Below, piece after piece: positions 11,822-24,336 of a DNA stretch of 64,000 nucleotides (the first letter of the stretch is position 1; every line of letters begins with the position of its first letter). Position numbers and translations under genes: made by a program. The notes under the pieces were generated by a model. The model was given only the letters and a program-made list of their open reading frames with translations. It was not told the DNA's origin and made no database searches. The stretch is from Ovis canadensis (taxonomy: Eukaryota > Chordata > Mammalia > Artiodactyla > Bovidae): contig NC_091247.1 of the NCBI RefSeq assembly GCF_042477335.2, positions 223,038,001 through 223,102,000 of the forward strand, read 5' to 3'.

Positions 11822-12072
11822 ATGCCCAATCTGGGAGGGCTTCCCAAAGGAGGTAAATTGCAGGGTTGAAAAGGGAGAGAGGAAACCGGAATGGAGGAAG
11901 AGGAAAGTTAAGAAACTCTTGTTTCTCCTTAAGAGACTCAGGAGAGAGCGCTTTGTGCTTCAGAACAGCAAGCAGCTTTGAATGACAGGAGGGAAGAGCT
12001 ATTGTGGTGACAGCTGAGTATGTAGGGGGCCTGGTGCAGGGGTCCTAAAACTGGGTCCAAAGCAGATGACCA

Positions 12073-12092
12073 CCCCCGCGCCCCCCCCCCCC
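12073..12092. repeat. Poly-C tract
   Basis: Five C, then GCG, then twelve uninterrupted C. Homopolymer length may be unreliable in assembly. Confidence 0.85.
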
Positions 12093-12179
12093 AGGAAGAA
12101 GCAGCTTCTGGCGCTGTCTGTGCCCCAAACCCTCAGACTCTGCACCCTGACTCTTAATCATGACCAGTCACCTGCGTGC

Positions 12180-12350
12180 AGCACCTTCTTCCCAAAGATC
12201 TTGTGAAGCAGGCAGGGCAAAATTTGACCCTCTTTCACAGGCGAGGAAGCTGAGGCACAGAGAAGGAAAGGGGCTTGCCCAAAGGTCACGTGGTTGGTCA
12301 TGGAGACACCCAGATCCCCAGTTTCTACTCTGAAGGCTACACCTTCTGAC
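12180..12350 (-). repeat. MIR SINE, minus strand
   Basis: GAGGAAGCTGAGGCACAGAG and GCTTGCCCAAAGGTCACGTG are the reversed MIR core. Confidence 0.8.
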
Positions 12351-12609
12351 CTTTGCCTGCCCCACCCCCCAACCCCATGCGCCCTCAGCCAACTGGCATG
12401 GGGCACCCTCCATGACTATTACTCTAGAGCCCTCCCCATCCTTTTCACCCTGAGGGAGGGAATTTCCTTGTCTCCAGGGAGAGTCTGGCTGCTGTGAGGG
12501 CAGGTGGGATGGACCAAAATGATATATGTGCAGAGATGCAGGGGACCGTTGCAGATACGGCTGGGGAGCGGCCGAAGGACACAATCCACAGGTCCAACTG
12601 GGCACCAGA

Positions 12610-12755
12610 GGATTTTATTTCATTTAATCCTCAATAACTTCATGAGGGGCTGTCATTTTTATTCCTTAGGGATGAACAGGAAACGGAGGCTCAGAGGAAG
12701 TAGCTGTGACTTGCCCACAGGCACAGACCAGCAAGAGTTTTAAGCCTACGTCTCG
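12610..12755 (-). repeat. MIR SINE, minus strand
   Basis: TCATTTAATCCTCAATAACT followed by CGGAGGCTCAGAGGAAG and GACTTGCCCACAGGCACAGA. Confidence 0.82.
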
Positions 12756-13093
12756 CCTCAGGGATGTGGAGAAAGGAGCCTGATTAAAGGACACTTCGAA
12801 AATATGATTGGGTGTCGGGAGGAGGGGCAGAAAGTGGTGGCCAGTGGGGAAGCAGCCCAGCCGGGGTAGAGGGGGACCGTGTGGAATGGGAGGAGGCCTT
12901 GGAGTTGGTCAGTCTCAAGTTATCTGCTCACTGGGCCTCTGCAAATGGCAGAACGCCGTCCTGGCTGCACTGGCGTTCAGACATTTGGCCTTGTTTCCTT
13001 GTGGCGTGGCGGTTTCTCCTGCTGCTTTAATACCCCTTACGTGGTTTGCTATTTTTAGGGTCACTGAATGATGTCCTTTGCTTGAAGTACAGG

Positions 13094-13268
13094 CCGGGAC
13101 TTCCCTGGTGGTCCAGTGGCTAAAACTCTGCTTTCCCAGTGCAGGGGGCCCGGGTTCCATCCCTGGTCAGGGAACTAGATCCTACATGTTACAACTAGAG
13201 ATCCCACATGCAGCAACTAAGACCTGGTGCAGTCAAATTAATTAATTAAAAAAAATTTTTTTTAATAA
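13094..13268 (+). mobile_element. CHR-type artiodactyl SINE, plus strand
   Basis: The head ACTTCCCTGGTGGTCCAGTG, a B-box-like GGTTCCATCCC, the CAACTAAGACCTGG body and an A/T-rich tail are all present. Confidence 0.9.
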
Positions 13269-15267
13269 AGTACAGGCGGAAAGGGTGCCTTCTGGGACCC
13301 AGAAGTGAGCTCATGGCCTGTTTCCTGCTGGCAGAGAGGACCAAGGAGGTTGCTGCCACTTGGGCTGCTTATGACCACTGTAGCCCAGGGAGCGGGGAGG
13401 GGGACCTGGACTTAAAGTGAGACCACGTGAAGACAGGGAAATGGTTGATTCTTATTCACAAGGGCAGAGCGGAGAGGACCAAACAACTGCAGTTTGGAAG
13501 GATAGTGAGTTGGGTCGTTGGACAAATATTTCAAGGTGTGCTAAGCACTTTAGTAGAAAACGGACATATAAAACACACCTCTGCTCTTAAATGGCCTAAC
13601 AGTCTTCTAAACCATCGTTTTAATACAGACTGATGAGTGCTTGACAGGAGGCATGGCAGGGGCCCTAACCCAGCCCCCAAGTTGTGTGAGGGGAGGACCT
13701 CTGATGCTGCCGCCTGTCTGTGGGCGAGTCTGGGCGCAGCAGACAGGATGAGACCACGTGGCGCATCCACCCTTCTTGGCACCCCGGCTCCCTTCCGACC
13801 AGTGGCACCCATTTCTGAGGCAACCGGGCAGGTTTAGAGAGTCCTGCCTGTGTCTCAGGAGCAGACGAAAGCTTAACCATCTCGAAGACTGACCCTTGAC
13901 CCCTGCCTTCCTGTGCCCCACACTCCAGGGTACCAGCTACCTGGCTCCTGGTTGCTCACCACAAGCCCCTCCTGCAGCATTTCCTCTGAACCTCAGTAAC
14001 CATGTCAGTATCAGTATCAGTAACCATGTCAGTAGTATCTTCCTTTCCCAGGAGCAGCCTCTGAGGTCCAGAAAGGTGTGATGACTTGTCTTCGGAAGAG
14101 AGGATGACAGCTCCCCCAGGTCCAGTGATCAGAACTCCCAGTGACCCCACATAAACATAAACCCAACCCCGGAGAGGGCGGGATGTAGGGCCAGGCAGCT
14201 TTGATGAACCAAAGCCGCTCCTCTCTGTTCTGGTGGCAGCTGGGAGGGGCAGGCCCACCTGGTTGGTGGGAGGCAGAGGGGTATGGGGAGCAGGCCTGGC
14301 TGTACCCCCATCTCTGCCTGTCAGTGGTCTATCCCCTCCCTTCAGGGCCTGGCTCAGAGGCCGCCGCTTCCTTGGCACTCAATCAAGTTTTCAATCCAAA
14401 AGTGACTTTTTGTTCCCAGACGTGGCTCCTTGTTTGTGCCACCTGTGTGCCTGGCACAGGGCTTGCTTGAGGAGAGCCCGTCTGATCCTCGGAGACCAGA
14501 AGCTTTGGAAGAGCCGGGACTTCCTTTCTACACCCCCTTCATTGTCTTTGTGGAGCCCCAGGGGCACAGGTGACCAGTGATTTGTTTAACTGATTGGAGA
14601 CTATCTCCCACTGGCCCCCAGCCCCTCTCCATCCCTCTAGGGAAGTCTGGAGAGGCTCCCGTTGAACTGCGCATTGCTAAGGGGTCTCAGTTAATCTTCC
14701 TCATAACAAGCCACCTGGCAGCGGAGGCAAGAGTGCTCTGAACTGGAGGGGGATGCAGAGGCCTCTGGGGAAGAGCCCCAGAGCAGAAGGCGAGGTTGGC
14801 CAAGTGAGCAGGCTTGCTTTGAGGTCTGGGTAGCCAACAGGTGAGAGCTGCTGGGCACACGTGCCCAGGGGGTGTGGCTGACTTCACCAGGAGGCTCAGC
14901 TTGGTGGGTGGCTGCCTTTGCCACTGTCTTCCCCCATTAGCCTCTATCAGCTCTTCCTCGTTCAGGTACCTCCAGCAAATAGTACACAGCATCTTCTTTG
15001 GACCGGGCACTGTGCTGGGCACTGGGATATAGACAATGAACAGAGAAAAGAGAGAGGAAACAAAAACGCAGTTTACATATATATGGACTTAAATATTGCT
15101 GGTTTGTGAAATTTGGGTCTGATGATACATTCGTTAGCCACCTTGCTGCCTTGTTTGAGAGCTGGTCCCAATTTTTCCCTAATACCTTTCCCTGTTCTCC
15201 TTCCCTTCCATGGCAGAGGTTTTAGCTAGAGCCCCTGAGTTGCCTTTTAAAAGCCTGATTCGGGAGG

Positions 15268-15430
15268 ACTTCCCCAATGGTCCAGTGACTAAGACTCTGA
15301 CCCCCCAAGGCAGGGGACCTGGGTTCCATCCCTGGTCAGGGACCTAGTTCCCACATGCGGCAACTAAGAGTTTGCAAGTCTGTAATTAAGACCCAGCACA
15401 GCCAAAGAAATAAATGTTAATAAAATAAAG
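15268..15430 (+). mobile_element. CHR-type artiodactyl SINE, plus strand
   Basis: GACTTCCCCAATGGTCCAGT head, GGTTCCATCCCTGGTCAGGG, and AAGACCCAGCACAGCCAAAG body with an AATAAA-rich tail. Confidence 0.88.
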
Positions 15431-15774
15431 CCTAATTTGCTGTGCAGAACAAGAGAAGGCCTCTCAGAGCAGCCTGTGACCTACGGTCCAATACACACCA
15501 TCTGCCCGCCTAACCCTTCTTCCCTCCACGGACCATTCCATGTGGGCATTATTTCTGAGGCTGAGAGCAGTTCCAGAGTCTTTGCCCCCTCGAGGCTGGT
15601 AATGACACAGCTTCAGTTCCAGGGACCAAGCACCTCACAGCCCTTCCAGGATCTTGTCTGGGCTTGTCCGGCATCTCTGCCTAGCCCTGAGTGCTGTGGC
15701 TACTGAGTTTTGAGTCTCTCTCCTTTATGCTCCATCACTGATCCTGGGAGCAACAGAGATCCAGCTTCATGTCA

Positions 15775-15905
15775 AGGACAAAGAATGGGCTCTGAAGCTG
15801 AACAGTCTTGGTTTCTGCCCTGATTGTCTACTTACTAACTTTGGGTTGAATCACTTGCCTCCCTGGAACTTCTGACCTGCACAGTTGGAGGATATTACCT
15901 AGATT
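15775..15905 (+). repeat. MIR SINE, plus strand (degraded)
   Basis: GGGCTCTGAAGCTGAACAGT, TACTTACTAACTTTGGGTTG and CACTTGCCTCCCTGGAACTT follow MIR order. Confidence 0.65.
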
Positions 15906-16689
15906 TCAGATGGTTTTGAAAAACAGGGAAGAAACAGTGTGAAAGCTGAGGATACTGAGAAAGTATGGTACAAGTCCCCTCTCGGAGCTGGGAGGGAAGC
16001 GTGGCTGGGCTTCCTCCCAGGACTCGGGCTGCCAGCCAGGAGCTCAGAGTTCGGACAGCCAGGGGTTGCTTCTGTCTTCAGGTTGGAGGCCCCGGGCAGG
16101 TGTGCTTCCTGTTTCCTCTTCTCATCAGAGGAGCAGCTCCAACGGCCCTCCCCTCCCCCCAGCCCCACACTTCTCTGCTGGCCTTGATCTGATGGCTGTT
16201 TGTCAGGGCAGCTCTCCTGCAGGGCTGTGGCAGCCAAGTTCTCAGCCAGGGTCCTTCTGTAGATCTGCCATGGGTACCCTGAACCGGGGATCCCCGAGGG
16301 CGTTCCCTTCCCAGGGTCACCTGGAAGAGCCAGTTCAAGGAGCCTGAGATCAGTCCGTAAAGACTTCTCAAGAGCTAGAGCCTGCACAGGTGGCGTGGGG
16401 ACACGGCGGTGGGGTGGGGTGAGGCGTGGGACAGGCTCTGTTTCTGTCTTTGGAGAGGGTTGGTTCCTCTGAAATCTGATGCTTTAGGTCCCTGAAACTC
16501 TGAAGATGGGTGTCTCCCAGGCGGATCACAGGTAGAAGATGGGGCCTTGATAGGGGCGTGCCTTCTTCACGACTTCTTGGGCTTCTGGTGGCATAGCCAG
16601 TTTTGCTGGACACTGGTTTCAGGAAGCCAGGGCAACACCAGGGGAAGAGGTACACAGTTGGCAGCCTTATTCTTGCCCTGGTTGTTTCT

Positions 16690-16830
16690 TTCCTTCACCA
16701 CCAGTTGACCTTGGGCAAATCATTTGACATTAGCTCAGCCTCTACCTCTGCATCTGTAAAATGGGAATAACTCTTCTTGCTTACTGTCATATGATTGCTC
16801 TGAGACTCTAATGCAAGACCATGAGACAAC
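16690..16830 (+). repeat. MIR SINE, plus strand
   Basis: TTGACCTTGGGCAAATCATT and GCATCTGTAAAATGGGAATA are core MIR phrases. Confidence 0.82.
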
Positions 16831-17289
16831 ATTTTGAAAAAGAGGAGTGAGAGATGTAGATAAAAGGGGTTTATGTTAAGAGGGGCTAACATTGTTGAAA
16901 GATAGGTGCTCTGCGTGTTACTTCCTTTAATTAATCGAGTCCTCAGCACCTGGCATGGAAAAGGGGCTTTTCCCAGAGGCTCAGGGAAAGCAGGAGGCCG
17001 TAGAGGTGCTAAGGGCCCAGCTGGGCTTCACCCAGGTCTGAGCTCAAGGCTTGTGTCCTTCTGCTACACATGCAGTTGCTTCTGGGGACTGTCCCCATGG
17101 CCACCTCTTCCCTCTGAAATCCCAGATACTAAGCATGTTTGCTGCCACCCAGGCTCTGGGAAGCTCACCAACTGGTTCTGGAAACAAATAAGAACGGGTG
17201 GGAGTAGGAGAGAGGAAGATTCTTGCTGCCTGTGGCACTGGGGCAGGTCACATCACCAGGAAGCTGGTGTGGGCAGCTCCCAGGGACCT

Positions 17290-17570
17290 GTTTATTTAGT
17301 TTGGCCGAACTGCGTTGATTGTGGAATCTTCGCTCCTCAACCAGGAATCAGACCCACGCCTTTTTAACAGTAAGAGTGCCGAGTTCTCACCACTGGACCA
17401 CCAGACAGTTCCCTCCCAGGGACCTTTTTTTTTTATAATGTATTTTTGGCTGTATTCAGGTCTTGGTTGCGGTATATGGGCTCTTTGTTTCGGCAAGCAG
17501 GCTCAGTCACCTCGAGGCACGTGAGATCTTAGTTCCCCAACCACAGATTAGACCTGGTCTCCAGGGACTT
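17290..17570 (-). mobile_element. Two adjacent CHR-type SINE fragments, minus strand
   Basis: The first, 17290-17412, ends in CACCACTGGACCACCAGACA. The second starts at the T-run near 17426, includes GAGATCTTAGTTCCCCAACC and is truncated at its 5' end. Both share the reversed tRNA-like head or body. Confidence 0.75.
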
Positions 17571-18454
17571 TTTACTGGCCACTTTCTGATCCCCCCTCCC
17601 TGGACTTGGGTCCTCACAGTCAAACTGAGACCTTGATGGGAGTCCCAGCCAGCAACCCCACCCCCACGCCACCCCATCAGGATGCTACCTCACTGCTTCG
17701 CCTTGGCTGGTGGTCAAACCCACCACCCTCTCCTCCGAGTGTACAGGGCAGAGCCTGCTCTGGGGCAGGCTTCCAGTCTGGGGGGAGAGAGGAGCAGGGC
17801 AGAGGACCACGAGTGGGGGCGGGTCCTGGCTGACCGCCTGCCTCTGTTCTGGTCACCCCCAACCCCAGGCTGAGTCACTCTAGTGATCCCGGCCCCTCCG
17901 CCACCCTCCCACCATGCCTCCTCCCCAGGGGCCATGACCAGTCAGCCGGAGCTGGTCCACTGCCTGCCCCTGTTTTCCTTTTCCTCCTCTGAAATTCGTG
18001 GAGTCTGTGAACTTGCCAATGACCCTAGAATCTTAGCCCAAGAAAAGAGCCAGTGGCTTTTCTAGTTAGTGGTCTCTCTGGCCCAAGTTTCCAATAATCT
18101 GTTAACTCACCCTGACCCAGCTTGTCCAGTGGTCACCCTGTTGGGCCTTTCACGGTGCTGGTGGGGCTTGGGGGAGGCTCCAGATAAAAGCTCTTTTCTG
18201 TTCTGTGTCCTAGCAGTGAGTCAGCGGAAGGTGGGGGCTGGGCGGGGACTGGGGCTCTTCACCTCTCTGTGGGTCTTCGAGGACCAACTGTGAGTATGGG
18301 TTCCCTTCCCTGCCTTTGCTTGTTCACTCCCCAGGTTTCACTGAGCACCTGGCATGCGCCACATTACGGAAATACACAGACTCATAAAACATGGGCCTGA
18401 GAAAGAAATGAACGCAGGGCAGGGGGAGGAGGGTGTTGAGAGCCACTAACTGCT

Positions 18455-19191
18455 GTGTGTGCCTGCTCAGTCGTCTCAGTCCTGTCTGACTCTGTAACTC
18501 CACAGACTGGACCCACCAGGCTCCTCTAGCCATGGGATTCTCCAGGCAAGAATACTTGCCATGCCCTTACTCCTTGGAAGGAAAGTTATGACCAACCTAG
18601 ACAGCGTATTCAAAAGCAGAGACATTACTTTGTCAACAAAGGTCTGTCTAGTCAAGGCTGTGGTTTTTCCAGTGGTCATGAATGGATGTGAGAGTTGGAC
18701 TGTGAAGAAGGCTGAGTGCCAAAGAATTGATGCTTTTGAACTGTGGTGTTGGAGAAGACTCTTGAGAGGCTCTTGGACTGCAAGGAGATCCAACCAGTCC
18801 ATTCTAAAGGAGATCAGTCCTGGGTGTTCTTTGGAAGGAATAATGCTAAAGCTGAAACTCTAGTACTTTGGCCACCTCATGCGAAGAGCTGACCCATTGG
18901 AAAAGATCATGATGCTGGGAAAGATTGAGGGCAGGAGGAGAAGGGGACGACAGAGGATGAGATGGTTCGATGGCATCACCAACTCGATGGACATGGGTTT
19001 GGGTGGAATCTGGGAGTTGGCGATAGACAGGGAAGCTGGCATGTTGCAGTTCATGGGGTCGCAGAGTCGGACACGACTGAGCGACTGAACTGAACTCTCC
19101 AGGGGATCTCCCCAGCCCAAGGATCGAACACTTGTCTTCTGATTCTGCATTGCAGGCAGATTCTTTACCCACTGAGTCACCTGGGAAGCCA
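18455..19191 (-). mobile_element. Bov-tA SINE split by a BovB insertion
   Basis: The body part lies at 18455-18566 and the tRNA-like head at about 19097-19191 (CTCCAGGGGATCTCCCCAGC to CTGGGAAGCC). Both are on the minus strand and in the correct order. The missing middle is filled by a plus-strand BovB (18567-19096). Together the flanks make one near-full-length SINE, so the BovB is younger than the SINE. Confidence 0.85.
18567..19096 (+). mobile_element. BovB LINE 3' fragment nested in Bov-tA
   Basis: Starting at ACTCCTTGGAAGGAAAG, it encodes the degraded C-terminal end of the BovB protein and ends in GAGCGACTGAACTGAAC, the young tail type. Confidence 0.9.
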
Positions 19192-19239
19192 TAAACTGTT
19201 GACTTCTTGAATACCAGACCACACTAGCCCTTTTGAAAT

Positions 19240-19305
19240 ATATAATTTCATTTAACCTTCATGACAGTCCAGGAACTTTCCATTTTACAGATGATAAGGT
19301 CACAC
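19240..19305 (-). repeat. MIR fragment, minus strand
   Basis: TCATTTAACCTTCATGACAG and CATTTTACAGATGATAAGGT mark a short MIR core. Confidence 0.6.
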
Positions 19306-19309
19306 ACGA

Positions 19310-19417
19310 AGTAGGAAATGGCAACCCAGTTCCATTCTTGCCTGGAAAATCCCATGGACAGAGGAGCCTATGGGACTACAGTCCATAGGGTTGCAAAGAG
19401 CTGGACACGGCTGAGCA
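19310..19417 (+). mobile_element. Bov-A fragment, plus strand
   Basis: Bov-A body (AGGAAATGGCAACCCAGTTC to GCTGGACACGGCTGAGC), 5'-truncated, directly abutting a minus-strand Bov-tA. Confidence 0.82.
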
Positions 19418-19427
19418 TAAAGTCACA

Positions 19428-19605
19428 CATGCTTAGTCACTCAGTTGTGTCCCACTCTGCGACACCTTGGATTGTACTTCCCCAGGCTCCTCTGTCTATA
19501 GGATTTTCCAGGCAGGATACTGGAGTGGGTTGCCATTTCCTCCTCCAGGACATCTTCCCAACCCAGGAGTTGAACCTGCCTTTCCCTTGTCTCACAGCAG
19601 TGGGT
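19428..19605 (-). mobile_element. Bov-tA SINE, minus strand
   Basis: Reversed Bov-A body (CTTAGTCACTCAGTTGTGTC) and part of the tRNA-like head (CCCAACCCAGGAGTTGAACC). It forms an inverted pair with the preceding fragment. Confidence 0.82.
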
Positions 19606-21549
19606 AAATAGTGAAGCCGAATGGGAACTGAGATGAGCCTGAGTCTCACTGAGCTCCAGGGGCACAGAGAACTCTTGGGAATTGCCAGCTGCAGCAGCCA
19701 GTATTGAAGGGCGGGTGGGCAGAGGGCAGGGGGTGCAAGACCAGAGGCCTGGGAATGCACAGACTCACACTATTCCCATCGCCCAGCTCCTCCTGACTGC
19801 CTTCCCCTGCTCCCCACACCCTCCACTTGCCTCTCTGGGGAAGCTCTCCCAGGTAGCTTCACTACCTGCCAGTGGCCACCAGGTTAGCTTGACCACCTCG
19901 CAGAACCTCCCGGGCAAACTGCCAACTCCAGTTATCTTGCCCTGATGGATCAATCAAGAAATTGCTCGAAGGTACTTCTTGGAGTCCTGCCTTCCCCACA
20001 TATTGTGTGATGCTCAGACCTTCAGGCCAGTAACCCAAACCAGCAGCTGATCCTAAAAATCATACGTGTATCTTCATTGGATTTTTTTTTTTAGCAGCTG
20101 ATTTATCTTCCTAATTATGTTTAGCTTTAAGCTAATGTTAAATGAGCTTGCATTAGATAATTTTCACTAATTAACACCAACTTAGAGCAGGGAAAGTCAT
20201 CCCAGAAGCGTGCCGTGGGGCAGTGAAAAGCTGGCCTAGGATCTGAAAAAGAATTGCTCTGCGTACTCCCTGGTGGATCACATATGCCACTCTGCGGATG
20301 CATTAGTTGCCCTTGCTCACACAGGCACAGTCTGTTCTCTGTCTCTGGAGACCTGGCCCAAGTCTCCTTTCCATCACCCCTTTATCCACCTCATTTGGAG
20401 AATGAGTGTCAAGAGCACCTCGTAAGGCTCAGATGGATGGGGAGTGTGCCCCAGTGGCACACAGCAGAGTCGGGAACAGAGCTGGCCCAGAGGCCGGGGA
20501 GTCTGGGAGAAGAAGAGGCCTGGCTGGCAGCGCAAGAGGGAGTCTGGTGTTTAATGATGTCTAATTAGTGAGCCTGAAACAATGTAACGTGGCCGCAGAC
20601 TGCTGGGAATCCTCAGGGAACAAAGCCCAGACACCCGGCCTCCAGGCGGAGGATACCACCCCAGAGGTCTTGGCTCTGCCCTCTCAGTGGGCCGGGGCTC
20701 TGGTCCAGTCTGCTTCATCAGGCCCCTCGAGGGAAGCTCCCTACTGCGGAGGTACTCTGCTTAGACCTGTGCTCCCCATGTAGTACAGCCCATCAGGTCT
20801 CTGTCCCCCGCCATGCACTCACAGACCCAGGCCTGAGCAGACAGGCCTCCTGGGAGCGATAGTGTGAATGAAGGCACCAGGGCCGGAGCCAGCGGGGTGT
20901 GCCTGGAGAGGGCAGAGGAGGTTATCATCAAGGAAACAAGTGGGCCAGAAGCACATGGAGGGGCTTTGGCGAGGCTGACATCAGGCCAAGGGTTTGGGCC
21001 TGGCAGCAGCATAGTTTGGGTTGGGTTGTTGGCTCCACCTGCCAAGAGTGGAAGGCCTCTGGAAGCTCGTTCTCCTGTGGTGCTGACGCTGAGACCCCAG
21101 CTCGTACCTGGCCTCACAAGAACCGTGAGGCAGCCTCGCTTTAGGCAGAGTTCCCAGAGGACAAGCAACGCCCACTGTCTCACCACCTCTGTGGGACCCC
21201 TGACTCTAGTCTGCGCTTCCTCCACTTGCTCCCAGTTGTTCCTGGACTGTGGGGATTTCAAGAAATGAATCCAGAGTCCAGGGGGTGGAGGATGCAAGGT
21301 GTCTGTGGGTGTCCCCTGGGTGGCCGTGTGGACCTCCTCTCCCGAGCTCTCCTCTCCTCTCTCACCCCAGGGAGCCCACCCAGAATGCTTAAGGTAAAGC
21401 TTTCTTGTCCAGTTGTTCGCATCCCACTGAGGCAGAAATTGGATGGGGCCAGTTGCAGCCTTCATGACAAAAGAAAGCCTTTGCGGTGAGCTCAGCAGTG
21501 GCCGGTTGGGTCCCGAGCCCCACCTGAAGGTGTTCTCCACTGGGACAGC

Positions 21550-21685
21550 AGGGTTTTTTGTGTTTTTTTTGGCCATGCCATGTGCCTTGAAGACTCCTAG
21601 TTCCCCAACCAGGAATTGAACCGCGGACCCCCAGCAGTGAATGCTTGGAGTCCTAACGACTGGACACCTGCAGGGAACTCCCAGG
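21550..21685 (-). mobile_element. CHR-type SINE, minus strand
   Basis: T-rich tail, TTGGCCATGCCATGTGCC, CTAGTTCCCCAACCAGGAAT and a reversed head near CAGGGAACTCCC. Confidence 0.85.
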
Positions 21686-22089
21686 CCCACAGTTTTCCTA
21701 GCGGTGTGTTTCCTGCTCGGTGAGCTAGCGCAGTCTCCCAGCATCGCTCGAAGGATCGTGCGCTGTACAGACTCACTCTTCCCTGATTGAGCTGCCCTTC
21801 CCCTCGATCCGTTCAGGTTCTGACTCCTGGAAGTGTAGCTGCCTGGGCTTTCATCACCACCCCAGGCCAGGTCTGCTGGACATGGTATCAAGCAGGGGGA
21901 AACATCTCCGCCATGATGTCTGGGGCCGGTGGGCAGCTCTGCACGCCTGGCTCCTTGGGAGGATGTGCCCCCCGCACTGGCCCGGCCACCCCTTTGTTCT
22001 GAGTTCCTTCGGAGGAGAGAAGGGGCTGCCGCGTGGACCCTCTGCTCACAGCAGGCCAGGCTCTGCACTCCTTGCGCTGCTGCGCCACC

Positions 22090-22210
22090 TCATTTAAAAC
22101 TGGGAGCAACCCTGTGAAGCGGCCGCCTCCCCATTGTCAAATGAGGAGACTGAGGCTTAGATTAAGTGACTCACTCAAGCTCGCACAACCGGTGAGACCT
22201 TCTGCTTCCA
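22090..22210 (-). repeat. MIR SINE, minus strand
   Basis: ATTGTCAAATGAGGAGACTG and GGCTTAGATTAAGTGACTCA are reversed MIR. Confidence 0.78.
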
Positions 22211-22651
22211 AAGAATAGATTTCCTTCCACGTACCTGCCGTTACTCCAAGCGTGATCCATCCTCCACCTGCGTTCGGATCCCCTGAGGCAGGCGGGGTAG
22301 GGGTGGAGGGGTGCTGTTGAAATGTGCTTGCTTGGGCCTGCTGAGGATGGGGCCCTGGAGTCTGGCCACCCAGCAGGGGCACCTCGCCAGCCCCACACGG
22401 GGTGATGCTCTTCACAGGCTCCAGTGTGACAGCCAGTGCTCTGGGTACGTGGACGGCTCCCTGGGCAGGTCAGAGAAGGTGCTCCCCACAGCTGGGCTGT
22501 CTGAGCCGGATGCTGGGTGGTCCACTCAGAGCTGACTCCTCTGGACTGCCAGACAGATGGCCCTCCCGGGAAGCAGCAGCTGACCAGTCTGCCCACCTGC
22601 TGCCCTTCCCACCACAAGGCACCTTCGGGCTGGAGGTAAGGACAGCCGGCC

Positions 22652-22862
22652 CCATTCATTGGAAAAGGCCCTGATGCTGGGGAAGATTGAGGGCAGGAGG
22701 AGAAGGGGGTGACAGAGGATGAGATGGTTGGTTGGCATCACTGACTCAATGGACATGAGTCAGAGCAAACTCCAGGAGACAGGGAAGGACAGGGAGGCCT
22801 GGTGTGCTGCGGTCCATGGGGTCGCAGAGTTGGACATGACTGAGTGACTAGACAATAGCAAC
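22652..22862 (+). mobile_element. BovB LINE 3' fragment, plus strand
   Basis: CATTGGAAAAGGCCCTGATG to GACTGAGTGACTAGACAATA; older tail type. Confidence 0.9.
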
Positions 22863-24336
22863 CCGGTTTGGTGATTGCTGCTCATGACCATATAGCTTTC
22901 TCATGGAGTTTTATAGGCATGATCTCATCTGAACCTCCCAACAGCCCTAGGAGGCAGGCAGGGCAGACATGGGAGGTAAAAGTCAGGCCCCAGGCTCACA
23001 TGGGTCATCAGTGGGCCCGTGGGGACTGGGACTGCCCCTGTGCCTCTGTGGGCTCCCTCCCTTCCTCCCCAGGAAAAAGTGCCATCACCAGTACATCCCT
23101 GCAAGGAGCATGCTTGGCCTGTGGCCTCTTGCTTTTTCCCCACCATGGAGCAGATGGGCAGATCTATGCCACAGCGGTGGCAGCCACACCCACCCCAGTG
23201 CCTAGGCTCCACGTCAGCAGGCCTGGGGAAACCAGTGAAGGAGAGGGGGGTATTGTCTGGCTCGAGGTGTGCACCCTGGTTTTGTATGATTGGGGTGACC
23301 TCAGGTACTAGTCAGAGCAGATCTCCCCAGAGCCTGCCCTGACCGCATCGTCTGGGGGTGACAGTGCTGGACTGGGGTCTGAAGCCTGGGCTTCCGTCCC
23401 ACCTCTGCCAAAGACCCAGCTGGGAAACTTAACCTCGGGGCTGGGCTCCGTTCTGTTTCCTCCTAGTTCTGAGGTTCTGCACGTCTGGAATGTCCTCAGT
23501 GCGGGGCCCACGGGCAGAGATGCCGCCTGTGCACCACCCTGGGCCTCGGTGGCTTTATGGGGCTGACTTGTAGTCATGCTCTGTTTACTAGCTTGCTTCC
23601 ACCGCAGGGAGGGCGAGTACCTTTCGTAATCTGCACAGAGGTGCTGGCTGTTCGTGCTGGGGGCACCTCTGCCCCCAGATGTCCTTGGTGTGGACTTTTA
23701 CCCCTTGGTTGAGTACTGTTCCCACTCACCGGCTGGCTGCTCCGTCAAGACCTTGGGTAGGTGGAGCGGAGGCAGACCAGACCTGGGGCCGGCGTTCAGG
23801 CAGCAGTCCCAGAAGGCACCCATTTCTTTTCCCTTCTCTGCGCCCTTGAGGAACTCCAGCTCTGCCTTCCGGCAAGATGATCCAACCAAGAATCCTGCTC
23901 AGCATTCTTTTTTTTCTCCCCGCCTCCACCGCAGTGTCTATATTCATTAAAGAAATTAAAGAGATAACCACAAAGCTAGGTCCACACCCCACAAATAAAA
24001 CAGTAGACATGAAACACCCTCCATTTAGACATTCATTCCACAGTCATGGAGAACTGACTGTTGAGATGTCCCTTGAGGGTGAAGATTTCAAGATAAATCA
24101 GATGGCTCCTACCATCCGGGAGCCCACAGCCCAGTAAAGAACAGAGCCATTGAGCAGATGTTACAATAAAATCTCAAGGACCTCTGTTGTTTGCCCAGGA
24201 CACAATGTGGGCAGGAAGCAGGGAGTGGGGAATGTTCAGGAAATTCTTGCCTGGGTCTTGAAAGATGCATAGATGTTTCACAGGAGTACGGGAGGGGAAG
24301 GAGCAGGAGAACCGGAAACTACCTGTTATGTGTCGT

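Noticed and set aside
13985-14035. Short tandem duplication (CAGTAACCATGTCAGTAT units)
   Set aside because: Two imperfect units only. It is not a CRISPR-like or regulatory array, just a minor local duplication.
20761-22068. 435-codon open frame on the minus strand inside FAM83F intron 1
   Set aside because: The sequence is GC-rich, the frame crosses a CHR-type SINE (21550-21685), the composition is low-information and no domain is recognisable. It is most likely chance. A BLASTP search finding homologues in other mammals or matching spliced RNA would overturn this.
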